From: Pseudomonas sp. ANT_H4
GTDB taxonomy: Bacteria > Pseudomonadota > Gammaproteobacteria > Pseudomonadales > Pseudomonadaceae
NCBI RefSeq assembly: GCF_008369295.1
Contig: NZ_VOBG01000025.1
Location: 1 to 64,000 of the forward strand
Length of the DNA: 64,000 nt
Reading direction: 5' to 3'
Shown here: piece by piece, positions 7,288-15,040 of the stretch
How positions within the stretch are numbered: the first letter of the stretch is position 1
Layout of the letters: each line of letters starts with the position of its first letter
The notes under the pieces: generated by a model
The model's database searches: none
What the model saw: the letters and a program-made list of their open reading frames with translations, nothing else
What the model was told of the DNA's origin: nothing
Made by a program: the position numbers and the translations under genes

Positions 7288-9624
7288 ATGGCCACCAACA
7301 CGAGCCACCACGACCATAGTCACTCCCATCCATTAAACCCCCAAGGTGAAGGTCTACGTGATCTGGTGTGCGGCATGACCGTCACGGAGCAGTCTGTTCA
7401 CAAGTTAACGCACGAGGGCCGGCCTTATTACTTCTGCAGCGCCAAGTGTCAGGGCAAGTTTGCGGCAAATCCGCTGCAATACCTCACGCCGGCACCACCG
7501 GCGGAGACCGCGCCAGCGGCCGTCGGCACCATCTACACCTGCCCGATGCACCCCGAGATACGTCAGGACCATCCGGGCAACTGCCCCAAATGCGGCATGT
7601 CGCTGGAGCCCTTGCTGCCGGAACTCGACGACGATGAGAACCCCGAATTGCGCGATTTTCAGCGCCGCTTCTGGTGGACCTTGCCGCTGACAGGCATGGT
7701 CTTTGTTCTCGCCATGTTCGGCCACCGTTTCCAGTGGATGGACATGACCGTGCAGAGCTGGGTCGAACTGGTGCTGTCGATCCCCATCGTCCTATGGGCC
7801 GGATGGCCGTTCTTTACGCGCGGGTGGCAGTCCGTGGAGAACCTCAGTCCGAACATGTGGACCTTGATTAGTCTGGGCACCGGTGCGGCTTTCGTCTATA
7901 GCGTGGTCGCCACGGTCACGCCGCAGGTGTTCCCGGCCTCGTTCATCTCCATGGGCCGCGTCGCTGTGTACTTTGAAGCGGCCGCCGTGATCATCTCGCT
8001 CACGTTGCTGGGCCAGGTGCTCGAACTCAAGGCCCGGTCGCAGACCTCGGCGGCCATCAAGTCGCTGCTGGGCCTGGCGCCCAAGACCGCCCGCCGCATC
8101 CGGGAGGACGGCACCGAAGAGGATATCCCGCTGAACCATGTACATGTGGGCGACTTACTGCGCGTTCGCCCTGGGGAGAAGGTGCCAGTGGACGGCGTGG
8201 TGACTGAAGGCGGCAGCTCGGTCGATGAATCCATGCTCACGGGCGAGCCGATACCGGTCACCAAGCGCGTGGGCGACAAAGTGATCGGCGCCACGCTCAA
8301 CACCAGCGGCGCACTGGTGATGCGCTCTGAACATGTAGGCGCGACCACAATGCTGGCCCAGATCGTGCAAATGGTGGCGCAGGCCCAGCGTTCCCGTGCG
8401 CCGATGCAGCGCATGGCCGACGTCGTGGCGGGCTACTTTGTCGTCACCGTGATGGGGATCGCCCTGCTGGCCTTCCTCGGCTGGGGCCTGTTCGGTCCCG
8501 AGCCGCGTTGGGTGTTCGGCCTGATCAACGCGGTGTCGGTGCTGATCATTGCCTGCCCCTGCGCGCTGGGCCTGGCCACGCCGATGTCCATCATGGTCGC
8601 CACCGGTCGCGGTGCAACGCACGGCGTGCTGTTCCGTGATGCTGCAGCGATCGAAAACATGCGCAAAATCGACACCCTCATCATCGACAAGACCGGCACC
8701 CTGACCGAGGGGCGTCCGACGTTCGAGCGCGCCGTGCCTGCGCCCGGCTTTGATGCCGACGAGGTGCTGCGCCTGGCCGCCAGCCTGGACCAGGGCAGCG
8801 AGCACCCGCTGGCCGAAACCATCGTGCGCGCCGCCCGCGAGCGCGGCATGCTGTTCGACAAGCCCGAGAATTTCGAGTCCGGCTCGGGCATCGGCGTGCG
8901 TGGGCAGGTGGCAGGGCGTCAACTGGCGCTGGGCAACACCACGCTGATGGAGCAGATCGGCGTCTCGGTCGCTGCCCTGGTGCCGCAGGCCGAGGCCTTG
9001 CGTGCAGAAGGCGCCAGTGTGATGCACCTGGCAGTCGATGGCCAACTTATGGGCCTGCTGGCCGTGTCCGACCCGATCAAAGCCAGCACGCCGGAAGCCT
9101 TGGCGACGCTCAAGGCTTCGGGGCTGCGCATCGTGATGGCGACCGGCGACGGCCTGACCACGGCCAAGGCTGTTGCAGCCCGCCTGGGCATCGACGAGGT
9201 GCATGGCGAGGTCAAGCCGGCCGACAAGCTGCTGCTGGTGGAAAGGTTGCAAAAGGAAGGCCGCGTGGTGGCCATGGCGGGCGATGGCATCAACGACGCG
9301 CCGGCGCTGGCCAAGGCCGATGTCGGCGTGGCCATGGGCACCGGAACCGACGTGGCGATGAACAGCGCCCAGATCACGCTGGTCAAGGGCGATCTACGCG
9401 GGATTGCGATTGCGCGCGCATTGTCGGAAGCCACGGTGGGCAACATGAAGCAAAACCTGATGTTTGCCTTTTTGTACAACGCGCTGGGCATCCCGATTGC
9501 GGCCGGCGTGCTGTATCCGCTGACCGGCTGGCTGCTGTCGCCGCTGATTGCCGCGCTGGCCATGAGCTTGAGTTCGGTGTCGGTGATCGGCAACGCTTTG
9601 CGGCTGCGAAACAGACGCGTATGA
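7288..9624 (+). CDS. copA: Copper-exporting P1B-type ATPase with YHS and HMBD N-terminus
   Basis: The 778-residue ATPase has a His-rich start, a YHS domain (LVCGMTV...FCSAKCQGKF, residues 25-60) and a heavy-metal-binding domain (YTCPMHPEI...CPKCGMSLEPL, about 84-111) instead of a classical CxxC HMA domain. The core follows: SSVDESMLTGEPIPVTK actuator loop, the CPC membrane motif in IIACPCALGLATP (about residue 425), phosphorylation site DKTGTLTEG, the SEHPLAE motif, and MAGDGINDAPALAKAD. It exports Cu(I) from the cytoplasm. Codon choice is markedly more GC-rich than in the flanking genes, including the adjacent DUF2933 gene, which suggests a separate origin. Confidence 0.93.
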   Translation: MATNTSHHDHSHSHPLNPQGEGLRDLVCGMTVTEQSVHKLTHEGRPYYFCSAKCQGKFAANPLQYLTPAPPAETAPAAVGTIYTCPMHPEIRQDHPGNCPKCGMSLEPLLPELDDDENPELRDFQRRFWWTLPLTGMVFVLAMFGHRFQWMDMTVQSWVELVLSIPIVLWAGWPFFTRGWQSVENLSPNMWTLISLGTGAAFVYSVVATVTPQVFPASFISMGRVAVYFEAAAVIISLTLLGQVLELKARSQTSAAIKSLLGLAPKTARRIREDGTEEDIPLNHVHVGDLLRVRPGEKVPVDGVVTEGGSSVDESMLTGEPIPVTKRVGDKVIGATLNTSGALVMRSEHVGATTMLAQIVQMVAQAQRSRAPMQRMADVVAGYFVVTVMGIALLAFLGWGLFGPEPRWVFGLINAVSVLIIACPCALGLATPMSIMVATGRGATHGVLFRDAAAIENMRKIDTLIIDKTGTLTEGRPTFERAVPAPGFDADEVLRLAASLDQGSEHPLAETIVRAARERGMLFDKPENFESGSGIGVRGQVAGRQLALGNTTLMEQIGVSVAALVPQAEALRAEGASVMHLAVDGQLMGLLAVSDPIKASTPEALATLKASGLRIVMATGDGLTTAKAVAARLGIDEVHGEVKPADKLLLVERLQKEGRVVAMAGDGINDAPALAKADVGVAMGTGTDVAMNSAQITLVKGDLRGIAIARALSEATVGNMKQNLMFAFLYNALGIPIAAGVLYPLTGWLLSPLIAALAMSLSSVSVIGNALRLRNRRV

Positions 9625-9780
9625 CTCCGCTGTTTTGGTGGTATCGACGGCGGCGGCTGTCACGGTTAAGGAGGTGAATCACAAGATTCGAGGCGACGTG
9701 GCCGGTAATGGCATCCAAGACGGGCCGCCGCAGGCTGAGGCCTGACGATAGAAGTTTTATTTTCTCAATAAGGATTAATC

Positions 9781-10824
9781 ATGATGACAAGTAAAGGTAA
9801 GTGGTTTTTAACGGCAATACAGGTCGGGCTGCTGGCCTGGTCCGGCACTACATGGGCCGCTGACAAGGTGTATGTGGCCAATGAGGGCGCTGACACGGTC
9901 AGCGTGCTCGATGCCGCGTCGTTCAAGACACTGGCAAGCGTGCGCGTCGGCAAGACACCGCACAACGTGCAGGTATCGCCTGACGGAAAGGTCGTATGGG
10001 TGACCAATAACGGCGAGCCTGATCAGGCGGCTGGCTCTGCGCATAAGGAAATGGCCAAAGGTGAACACAGCACGATGGCGACGGTAGGAGCCGTTTGGGC
10101 CATTGATACCAGTAGTGACGCGGTAATCGCCAAGGTGCCGGTCGGCATGCACCCGGCCCATGTGGTGGTGTCGCCAGATGGCCGCCTTGCCTACGTCACC
10201 AACGGCGGCGACGACATGGTGAGTGTGATTGACACATCGGAGCAGCGTGTTGTCGCCACGATTCCTGTCGGTAAGTTCCCCCACGGTCTTCGCATCAGTC
10301 CGGACGGCAAGCAGGCCTACGTCGCCAACCTCAAGGGCGGCACGGTGTCGGTCATTGATACCGCCAGCCAAAAGGAGATCGCGCAGGTGCAGGTAGGCAA
10401 GGGTCCGGCTCAAGTCGGCTTCACGCCGGACGGTCGTCTTGTCTTGGTGTCGCTGTCGGAAGAAAACGCCGTCGCCGTGATAGACCCGGCCACGCGCCAG
10501 GTGATTCGCAAGGTTGCCGTCGGAACGGTGCCTATCCAGCTGTACGTCACGCCGGATTCGCGCACGCTGCTGGTGGCCAACCAGGGCACGCCGAAGAAGC
10601 CTGGCAAAACCGTCAGCCTGATCGACCTGGAGAGTTTCAAGGTCGCCAAGACAGTCGTGACTGGCGCCGGTGCTCATGGCGTGGTCGTCGACCGTGACGG
10701 ACGGTACGCATACGTTACCAACACCTACGCCAACTCGGTCTCCGTGCTCGACGTGAAGGACCGCAAGGTCACGAAGACCGTACCGGTCGGCAAGGCCCCC
10801 AACGGCATCAGCGTGACGCCTTGA
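9781..10824 (+). CDS. Periplasmic YVTN-repeat beta-propeller protein
   Basis: A signal peptide (about residues 1-26, ending TTWA) is followed by seven or so repeats with YVAN/YVTN and SVIDT signatures (KVYVANEGADTVSVLDA, AYVTNGGDDMVSVIDTS, AYVANLKGGTVSVIDTA, AYVTNTYANSVSVLDV). Each has an SPDG-type turn, which defines a surface-layer or NHL-like propeller. A His/Met-containing insertion (HKEMAKGEHSTM) sits in the second repeat. Such proteins occur next to copper ATPases and denitrification copper proteins; a role in metal binding or protein interaction in the periplasm is inference. The GC-rich codon use matches the ATPase upstream, so both probably arrived together. Confidence 0.85.
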   Translation: MMTSKGKWFLTAIQVGLLAWSGTTWAADKVYVANEGADTVSVLDAASFKTLASVRVGKTPHNVQVSPDGKVVWVTNNGEPDQAAGSAHKEMAKGEHSTMATVGAVWAIDTSSDAVIAKVPVGMHPAHVVVSPDGRLAYVTNGGDDMVSVIDTSEQRVVATIPVGKFPHGLRISPDGKQAYVANLKGGTVSVIDTASQKEIAQVQVGKGPAQVGFTPDGRLVLVSLSEENAVAVIDPATRQVIRKVAVGTVPIQLYVTPDSRTLLVANQGTPKKPGKTVSLIDLESFKVAKTVVTGAGAHGVVVDRDGRYAYVTNTYANSVSVLDVKDRKVTKTVPVGKAPNGISVTP

Positions 10825-11051
10825 CGGTTTGACCGTCGCGTGCAGCCCAGGGAGCGAGACCCAAGCCCTGGAAAAAATCCGCGAAGCCTGCAACGACGCC
10901 TGCGAGCAGGCGTTTAGCCTGCTGTTTCAGAACCTCGTCATGTTCGACACATAGCGATCGCTCACGAAGTGAATCGGGTACCTGCGTACCCAGTGCAAGG
11001 TCTAGCATGCGTACGATCCCCGACCCTGACGGGTGACGCCTGATTGAGGTG

Positions 11052-11056
11052 TGCTC
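11052..11056 (+). repeat. Target-site duplication TGCTC (left)
   Basis: TGCTC immediately precedes the left inverted repeat of the dmeRF cassette. The identical pentamer follows the right repeat at 14387-14391. Five bp is the duplication length of Tn3-family transposition. Confidence 0.9.
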
Positions 11057-11091
11057 GGGGTCATGCCGAGATAAGGGAAAATTAGGACATT
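11057..11091 (+). repeat. Left terminal inverted repeat of the cassette
   Basis: The 35 bases from GGGGTCATGCCG to GGACATT are identical to the reverse complement of 14352-14386. The match ends at position 35 (A on the left end, T on the right). Confidence 0.93.
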
Positions 11092-11416
11092 AGACCTGTA
11101 ACTGAATGATTCACTTAGCTTTTTTCAGAAGGATTCGAATCTTGCGTTTTGTTTGTGTGAAATGACGATCCTGTCGGCTTTCCGGCCTCAGTCAGCCCTT
11201 GGGTTGCGCGCTCCAGGTAGACGGTGTTCCACAGCGCTACCGGGCCAGCGGCCTCAGCCTGGTAACCGCCGCGATTGTGCTGTGGAACACCGAAGACGGC
11301 ATCACTCACTGATTTTAATTGTTATGCCATAACATCCTGTTCGGCCTGTATGTTGACGGCAATCCGTGAATTCTGCTTTTAGCGAGCCTTTCATCGAATG
11401 TCGGGAACAATCCCAG

Positions 11417-11599
11417 CTATCCCTGTGTTTTCTTCAATCCTTTCAGACGCATGTTCGCCCTTTGGACAGCAGCCATCTTTTCGGGCCGCTTCATTCGTTT
11501 CCATTTCCTAATGTCTTCCTTGCTTCGCCCGCAGCTCACACAAAGATCGCCACTTAGCTGGCAAACTGAAATGCATGGACTTTCGATTTCTTTAGCCAT
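11417..11599 (-). CDS. DUF1289-family small protein
   Basis: The start is set at MAKEIESPCISVCQLSGD because the family begins there; an in-frame upstream ATG at 11671 would overlap the neighbouring gene. The 60-residue protein has the DUF1289 pattern SPCISVCQL...CVSCGRSKEDIRKWKRM, with four conserved cysteines that suggest a small metal or Fe-S site. The function is unknown. It sits inside the cassette with its start next to the preceding gene's stop, so the two are probably cotranscribed. Confidence 0.75.
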   Translation of the reverse strand: MAKEIESPCISVCQLSGDLCVSCGRSKEDIRKWKRMKRPEKMAAVQRANMRLKGLKKTQG

Positions 11600-11601
11600 C
11601 G

Positions 11602-11976
11602 TCAATAACCCTTTGTCACGCGTGATTGCGCCAACCGCTTCTGCCAATCGCCACCATGACTTCGTTGGCACTCCTCCTCAGAGTCGAACCGTACATTGTG
11701 GTCTGATGGGCGCAGATCAATGTTTGCGCCGTTCAGCGCCATGGCAGTCAGCTCAAAGATGCGCACCTTCTGCGCGCTAGACTGGGCAAGCTTTTTGTCT
11801 GCTAACGTTTCGAAAACCCAGATCACTTTTAGAGTTTCAGGAAGCGCGTTTAAGTCAGCTTCGTGGGTGAGCCAGGAAAAGCCTTTGATTTCAGATTTTG
11901 CCGTTTCGCAAGCTTCGGTGAGAGTTGCAATTAAACCGCGTTCGATCCGCGCAAGTTCACGTTTGCCTAAGGGCAT
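11602..11976 (-). CDS. Hypothetical protein, 124 aa
   Basis: The start at 11976 (MPLGKRELARIERGLIA) is supported by AAAGGAGCCCGC upstream. The protein is soluble, starts with a basic helical stretch, and has segments FSWLTHEADLNALPETLKVI and VRIFELTAMALNGANIDLRP. Similar proteins in Pseudomonas are sometimes labelled Fis-family regulators, but I see no clear helix-turn-helix and make no functional call. It lies between dmeF and the DUF1289 gene, all on the minus strand, so it belongs to the cassette's cargo. Confidence 0.6.
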   Translation of the reverse strand: MPLGKRELARIERGLIATLTEACETAKSEIKGFSWLTHEADLNALPETLKVIWVFETLADKKLAQSSAQKVRIFELTAMALNGANIDLRPSDHNVRFDSEEECQRSHGGDWQKRLAQSRVTKGY

Positions 11977-12089
11977 TGCGGGCTCCTTTGGAGGCAATAG
12001 ATGGGGGGCGCCCTGCAACGGGCGGGTTCAACAAAGCGAGTTAGCGAAGGGGCTCAATTAGAGCCCCTTACCAGAGGAATCAGACTGAA

Positions 12090-12998
12090 TCAGACAGGTC
12101 GAAATTCGACAGTCAGATGGCTGACCTCGTGAACAGGCTTGAGACGTTCACGAATGATTTCGGCGTTCGCAGTGGCTTCGCCAAGGACGCTTACGATAGC
12201 CGCATGCGCTTCTGGTCCAACCCGCCAGACATGCAAGTCTGTAATGGTTGCATCGCCTGGCTTCTCAACCAGCTCACGGATTTCCTCTGCAACGTGCTCA
12301 TCAGTTTGATCTAGCAGTACAGCAGAGGTCACACCCATCAAGCTCCACGCCCAACGCGCGATAACGATGGCACCAACAATACCCATTACCGGATCCAGCC
12401 ATACCCACCCGAGATACCGGCCAGCGAGCAATGCAGCAATTGCCAGCACGGAGGTCAGTGCGTCCGCTATTACATGGACGTACGCTGATTTCAGGTTGTT
12501 ATCCCCGTGATGTCCATGATCATGATCATGACTGTGGCCGTGGCCAAGCAGAAGCGCGCTCACAATGTTTACGATCAAGCCAACAATCGCAATGAGCGTA
12601 GCGGTCCCGAATTGAACCTCCGTTGGCTGGAGGAGGCGCATTACTGACTCTACGCCGATTACCAGGGACACCATGCCGAGTATGAGCGCCGATGCAAACC
12701 CACCCAGATCTCCAACCTTACCGGTACCGAAGCTGTAACGATTACTGGACGCGTGGCGTTTTGCGTATCCGTAAGCAGCCGCTGCGATGCCCAAAGCGCC
12801 CGCATGGGTCGCCATGTGAAAACCATCGGCAAGTAAAGCCATCGAGCCAGTGATATAACCGGCGGTGATTTCGCCAACCATCATCACCACCGTAAGCGCC
12901 ACGACCCAAAGGGTACGTTTGGCATTTTCTTCGTGCGCTGACCCAAGGAATACGTGGTCGTGTATGTGATTAATTTCGATATTGGTGCTGCTACTCAT
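12090..12998 (-). CDS. dmeF: Cation diffusion facilitator, Co/Ni efflux DmeF
   Basis: The start at 12998 (MSSSTNIEINHIHDH) fits the family. The 302-residue CDF protein has six membrane segments and the HxxxD-type metal site ALLADGFHMATHAG in TM2, which is the DmeF variant. A His-rich loop follows (GHGHSHDHDHGHHGD), then SAYVHVIADALTSVLAI in TM5 with HxxxD, and a C-terminal cytoplasmic domain (ITDLHVWRVGPEAHAAIVSV). It exports cobalt and nickel by proton antiport in known homologues. It lies directly downstream of dmeR, so the pair is one metal-inducible operon and the main cargo of the cassette. Confidence 0.92.
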   Translation of the reverse strand: MSSSTNIEINHIHDHVFLGSAHEENAKRTLWVVALTVVMMVGEITAGYITGSMALLADGFHMATHAGALGIAAAAYGYAKRHASSNRYSFGTGKVGDLGGFASALILGMVSLVIGVESVMRLLQPTEVQFGTATLIAIVGLIVNIVSALLLGHGHSHDHDHGHHGDNNLKSAYVHVIADALTSVLAIAALLAGRYLGWVWLDPVMGIVGAIVIARWAWSLMGVTSAVLLDQTDEHVAEEIRELVEKPGDATITDLHVWRVGPEAHAAIVSVLGEATANAEIIRERLKPVHEVSHLTVEFRPV

Positions 12999-13017
12999 GA
13001 ACTTGTACCTGGTTTCT

Positions 13018-13293
13018 TCACTTTGAATAGCGGCGAATGGCTTCAATAAGTTCTTCGACACCCTTGTTGCGCTCTTCATCGCTGAGCGCTGGGTTCGCTA
13101 CATGCTCCCTGGCGTGGTCCTCAATAATTTCGTCCATTAATCCATTGATGGCCCCGCGTGTGGCGGCGACAAGATGCAATGTTTTTGCGCAATCGAGATC
13201 CGATTCCAAAGCACGTTCAACTGCCTGGATTTGTCCTGCGATGCGTTTAACTCGTTTGAGAAGAGCGTCTTTGTTTGAAGCTGTGTGACCCAT
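13018..13293 (-). CDS. dmeR: CsoR/RcnR-family metal-responsive repressor DmeR
   Basis: The 91-residue all-helical repressor has the RcnR/DmeR ligand set in order: His3 (MGHT), Cys35 (DLDCAK), His60 and His64 (EDHAREHV). It also has the conserved core ATRGAINGLMDEIIEDH. This fingerprint fits Ni/Co sensing rather than the Cu fingerprint of CsoR. It should repress dmeRF until metal binds. AGGAGG sits 8 bp before the ATG at 13293. The dmeF start lies 20 bp beyond its stop. Confidence 0.92.
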   Translation of the reverse strand: MGHTASNKDALLKRVKRIAGQIQAVERALESDLDCAKTLHLVAATRGAINGLMDEIIEDHAREHVANPALSDEERNKGVEELIEAIRRYSK

Positions 13294-13352
13294 GGTATAC
13301 CCCTCCTACCTATGCAAGTCGCATGATAGGCATACCTAGTACCCCTATGCAA
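13294..13352 (-). promoter_or_regulatory. dmeR-dmeF promoter with G-tract operator
   Basis: On the minus strand the leader contains GCATAGGGGTA and, 31 bases on, GCATAGGTAGGAGGGGTATAC around an A/T-rich centre. G-tracts flanking a TATGCCTATCATGC-like inverted stretch are what RcnR/DmeR-type repressors recognise. The second G-tract overlaps the ribosome binding site. Confidence 0.5.
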
Positions 13353-13516
13353 GCGTCGTATGACGGAGAGGCCGCCCGCAGTGCCTTGCTGGAAAGCGAT
13401 GCTTCAAGTGTGGAGGGTCAGGCCGAAGGGGGTAATCGCAGAAAACGGAGATGTTTGTACGCTAAGCCATGCTGCTCTGCTGCAAGCATTGTTCGGCACT
13501 GTTGCGTCCGGTTGAA

Positions 13517-13542
13517 GTACGCCTCAACCCGGCGTCAGGCCG
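13517..13542 (+). repeat. 26-bp inverted repeat, left copy (partner 14130-14155)
   Basis: The sequence starting GTACGCCTCAACCCGGCG is the exact reverse complement of 14130-14155. The partial similarity continues a little on the side where A reads TGTTGCGTCCGG. It encloses the small gene at 13704-13943 and two hairpins inside the cassette. Confidence 0.75.
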
Positions 13543-13590
13543 ACCAACAGGGATCTCAAAACGCATGCCTCCTCATTTCTTAACTACAAT

Positions 13591-13618
13591 GATGGGAGCT
13601 GAAGGATCAGCTCCCATC
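13591..13618. terminator. Hairpin inside the cassette
   Basis: GATGGGAGCTG and CAGCTCCCATC pair around AAGGAT. It is followed 10 bp later by a second stem with a T-run (13629-13652). Confidence 0.6.
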
Positions 13619-13628
13619 AACAAAAATC

Positions 13629-13652
13629 CCGTCAGTCATGACGGTTTTTTTG
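13629..13652 (+). terminator. Rho-independent terminator
   Basis: CCGTCAGTCATGACGG followed by TTTTTTTG. It faces plus-strand transcription entering from the left, and would shield the dmeR promoter region from the right when read on the other strand. Confidence 0.65.
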
Positions 13653-13703
13653 TTTTCAGTCCGCATCGCTGAACAGATGACCAGTAAATTGCGTTCGTAC
13701 AGA

Positions 13704-13943
13704 TCATGGTGAGCTGATGCGGGTAGGTGTTGTTATGGTGGTTTGATCGCACTCCATGTTCAGTCTTTCGCATTCCGCATCTGCTTCTATCCGTGTCGAG
13801 TAGGTGAACTGCAATCGCTGCTTACCTTGATTGTCATAAATATCAAAACCAGCCGGAACTGTAGTGGAGTGAAAGCGAGCTCCATTGCGAACCGATCCTG
13901 TTTCGGTGGGGATCGCAGGAACAACAACGAATCTCTGGATCAT
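13704..13943 (-). CDS. Hypothetical protein, 79 aa
   Basis: MIQRFVVVPAIPTETGSV opens a 79-residue frame with a beta-rich middle (PAGFDIYDNQGKQRLQFTYS) and an ERLNMECDQ tail. No signal peptide or known motif is visible. The upstream sequence CACAAGGACGCGAAG contains a weak GGA-type ribosome site. It is located between the 26-bp inverted repeats at the right end of the dmeRF cassette. I do not recognise it. Confidence 0.5.
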   Translation of the reverse strand: MIQRFVVVPAIPTETGSVRNGARFHSTTVPAGFDIYDNQGKQRLQFTYSTRIEADAECERLNMECDQTTITTPTRISSP

Positions 13944-14129
13944 CTTCGCGTCCTTGTGTTGAGTGAACCTTAACTAATAGCGACAGCCCGCCACTTCTTC
14001 AAGTTTTGAGAAGTCCTATGACAACCAAACAACCCGAGGCGGTGGCCTGTCAGGTTGAGCTCATAGAGGTTTGTAGGGAAACGTCAGGAAAAGCCGAAAT
14101 AGACCCTACCTTGACGTACCTCCGTCGTC

Positions 14130-14155
14130 CGGCCTGACGCCGGGTTGAGGCGTAC
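14130..14155 (-). repeat. 26-bp inverted repeat, right copy
   Basis: Exact reverse complement of 13517-13542. Confidence 0.75.
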
Positions 14156-14351
14156 TCCATTCGGACACAGACTGCACAACGCAAGGGCTTACAGACTGTC
14201 AGCAGGGGCTTATCGTACGATTTTTTCCGTTTTCTCTATGCACCCCAGACAACGCGATAGGCGTGCGCGGATTGTCCGAAGTCGCCAGCCATTCAGGAGG
14301 ACTTGAGGTGGATTGCACGCAAGCCTTTATAGAACAACCGCATGCGAAGCA

Positions 14352-14386
14352 AATGTCCTAATTTTCCCTTATCTCGGCATGACCCC
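14352..14386 (-). repeat. Right terminal inverted repeat of the cassette
   Basis: Exact reverse complement of 11057-11091, followed by the duplicated target TGCTC at 14387-14391. Confidence 0.93.
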
Positions 14387-14496
14387 TGCTCCAACCGGAC
14401 ATAGGCCGTGTCACAAAGGCTGAAGCCGGTCGGTTGTCGCTTAGTGTGCGGAACTCCTTTTTTTGCGATCTCCCCAAACCAGGGTGCAGGCAAGAC

Positions 14497-14527
14497 TTGA
14501 CCTTGCCATCATGTCAACGTTTATGCT
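14497..14527 (+). promoter_or_regulatory. CueR/MerR-type promoter of copZ
   Basis: TTGACC at 14497-14502 and TATGCT at 14522-14527 are separated by 19 bp, the over-long spacer typical of MerR-family activated promoters. The spacer holds the dyad ACCTTG...CAACGT, one mismatch from the CueR-like ACCTTG...CAAGGT. It lies 44 bp upstream of the copZ start. No cueR gene is visible in the window, so the regulator must act from elsewhere. Confidence 0.7.
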
Positions 14528-14570
14528 GTGTTTGCGGCTAAAGAAGCCGCTCAATACGAGAGGAATAACT

Positions 14571-14771
14571 ATGTTCGTCTTAGATGTGTCCGGCATTGGT
14601 TGCGGCAGCTGCATTAGCAAAATCACCAAAGCTATTCACGCGTTGGATAGCGAGGCAAGGGTTTTGGTGGATCGTGCTGCCGGCAAGGTCAACGTTGAAA
14701 GTAGCGAAAACCCTGAGCGAGTCCGCGCAGCTGTGGAAACATTGGGTTTTCCTTCCAAAATCAGCGCCTGA
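14571..14771 (+). CDS. copZ: CopZ-like copper chaperone (HMA domain)
   Basis: The start at 14571 (MFVLDVSGIGCGSCISKIT) has GAGAGG upstream; a longer frame from 14463 is rejected because it would span the promoter. The 66-residue protein is one HMA fold with metal loop GIGCGSC in place of the usual GMTCxxC. It ends with VRAAVETLGFPSKIS. It would carry Cu(I) in the cytoplasm to the P-type ATPase. It lies just outside the right end of the dmeRF cassette, which has therefore separated it from the ATPase/YVTN block. Confidence 0.85.
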   Translation: MFVLDVSGIGCGSCISKITKAIHALDSEARVLVDRAAGKVNVESSENPERVRAAVETLGFPSKISA

Positions 14772-14813
14772 TGGTGCTGATCCGCTCCAGCTTTAACGCT
14801 CCCATATACAGGC

Positions 14814-14850
14814 TCTCCCTGGGCTCATTTCAGATATGAGCCCAGGGCCG
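14814..14850 (+). terminator. Hairpin behind copZ
   Basis: CCCTGGGCTCAT and ATGAGCCCAGGG form a long stem around TTCAGAT, 45 bp after the copZ stop. There is no T-run. Confidence 0.5.
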
Positions 14851-15040
14851 AGATAAGCTGATCAAAGTCTTCTTAGCGCTTTCCTGGAGTAATAGCTTCA
14901 GCACCTATCCAGCCCGCCTCAATGGTTCAATGAGCACAATGTGGTAGGCAATGGGTCGAAGTCTGCTGACATTGACTTTAGGGCAACCAGGGCAGAGATA
15001 ACCGGCCTGTTCTATAGTGCAAGTACTTGTTTTTTGGCAA

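Larger units (their letters stand above)
11057..14386. mobile_element. Tn3-family mobile insertion cassette carrying dmeR-dmeF, no transposase
   Basis: The element is bounded by perfect 35-bp inverted repeats (11057-11091 and 14352-14386), each beginning GGGGTCATGCCGAGATAAGG. It is flanked by 5-bp direct repeats TGCTC. It is 3330 bp long and contains a DUF1289 gene, an unknown gene, dmeF, dmeR and a small unknown gene, but no transposase or resolvase. This is the architecture of mobile insertion cassettes or TIME-like elements, which Tn3-family transposases move in trans. A related end and transposase N-terminus lies at 1081-1345. Perfect ends and intact duplication suggest a recent insertion. 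Confidence 0.92.

Noticed and set aside
8155..9252. 365-codon minus-strand open frame inside the copper ATPase
   Set aside because: It is a shadow frame caused by GC-rich codon use; composition is His/Gln/Arg-rich and unlike a protein, while the plus strand encodes a complete ATPase.
10825..11051. Short frames behind the YVTN gene
   Set aside because: The minus frame (MLDLALGTQVPDSLRERS) and a plus frame (EACNDACEQAFSLLF) look weakly protein-like, but I recognise neither and see no ribosome site.
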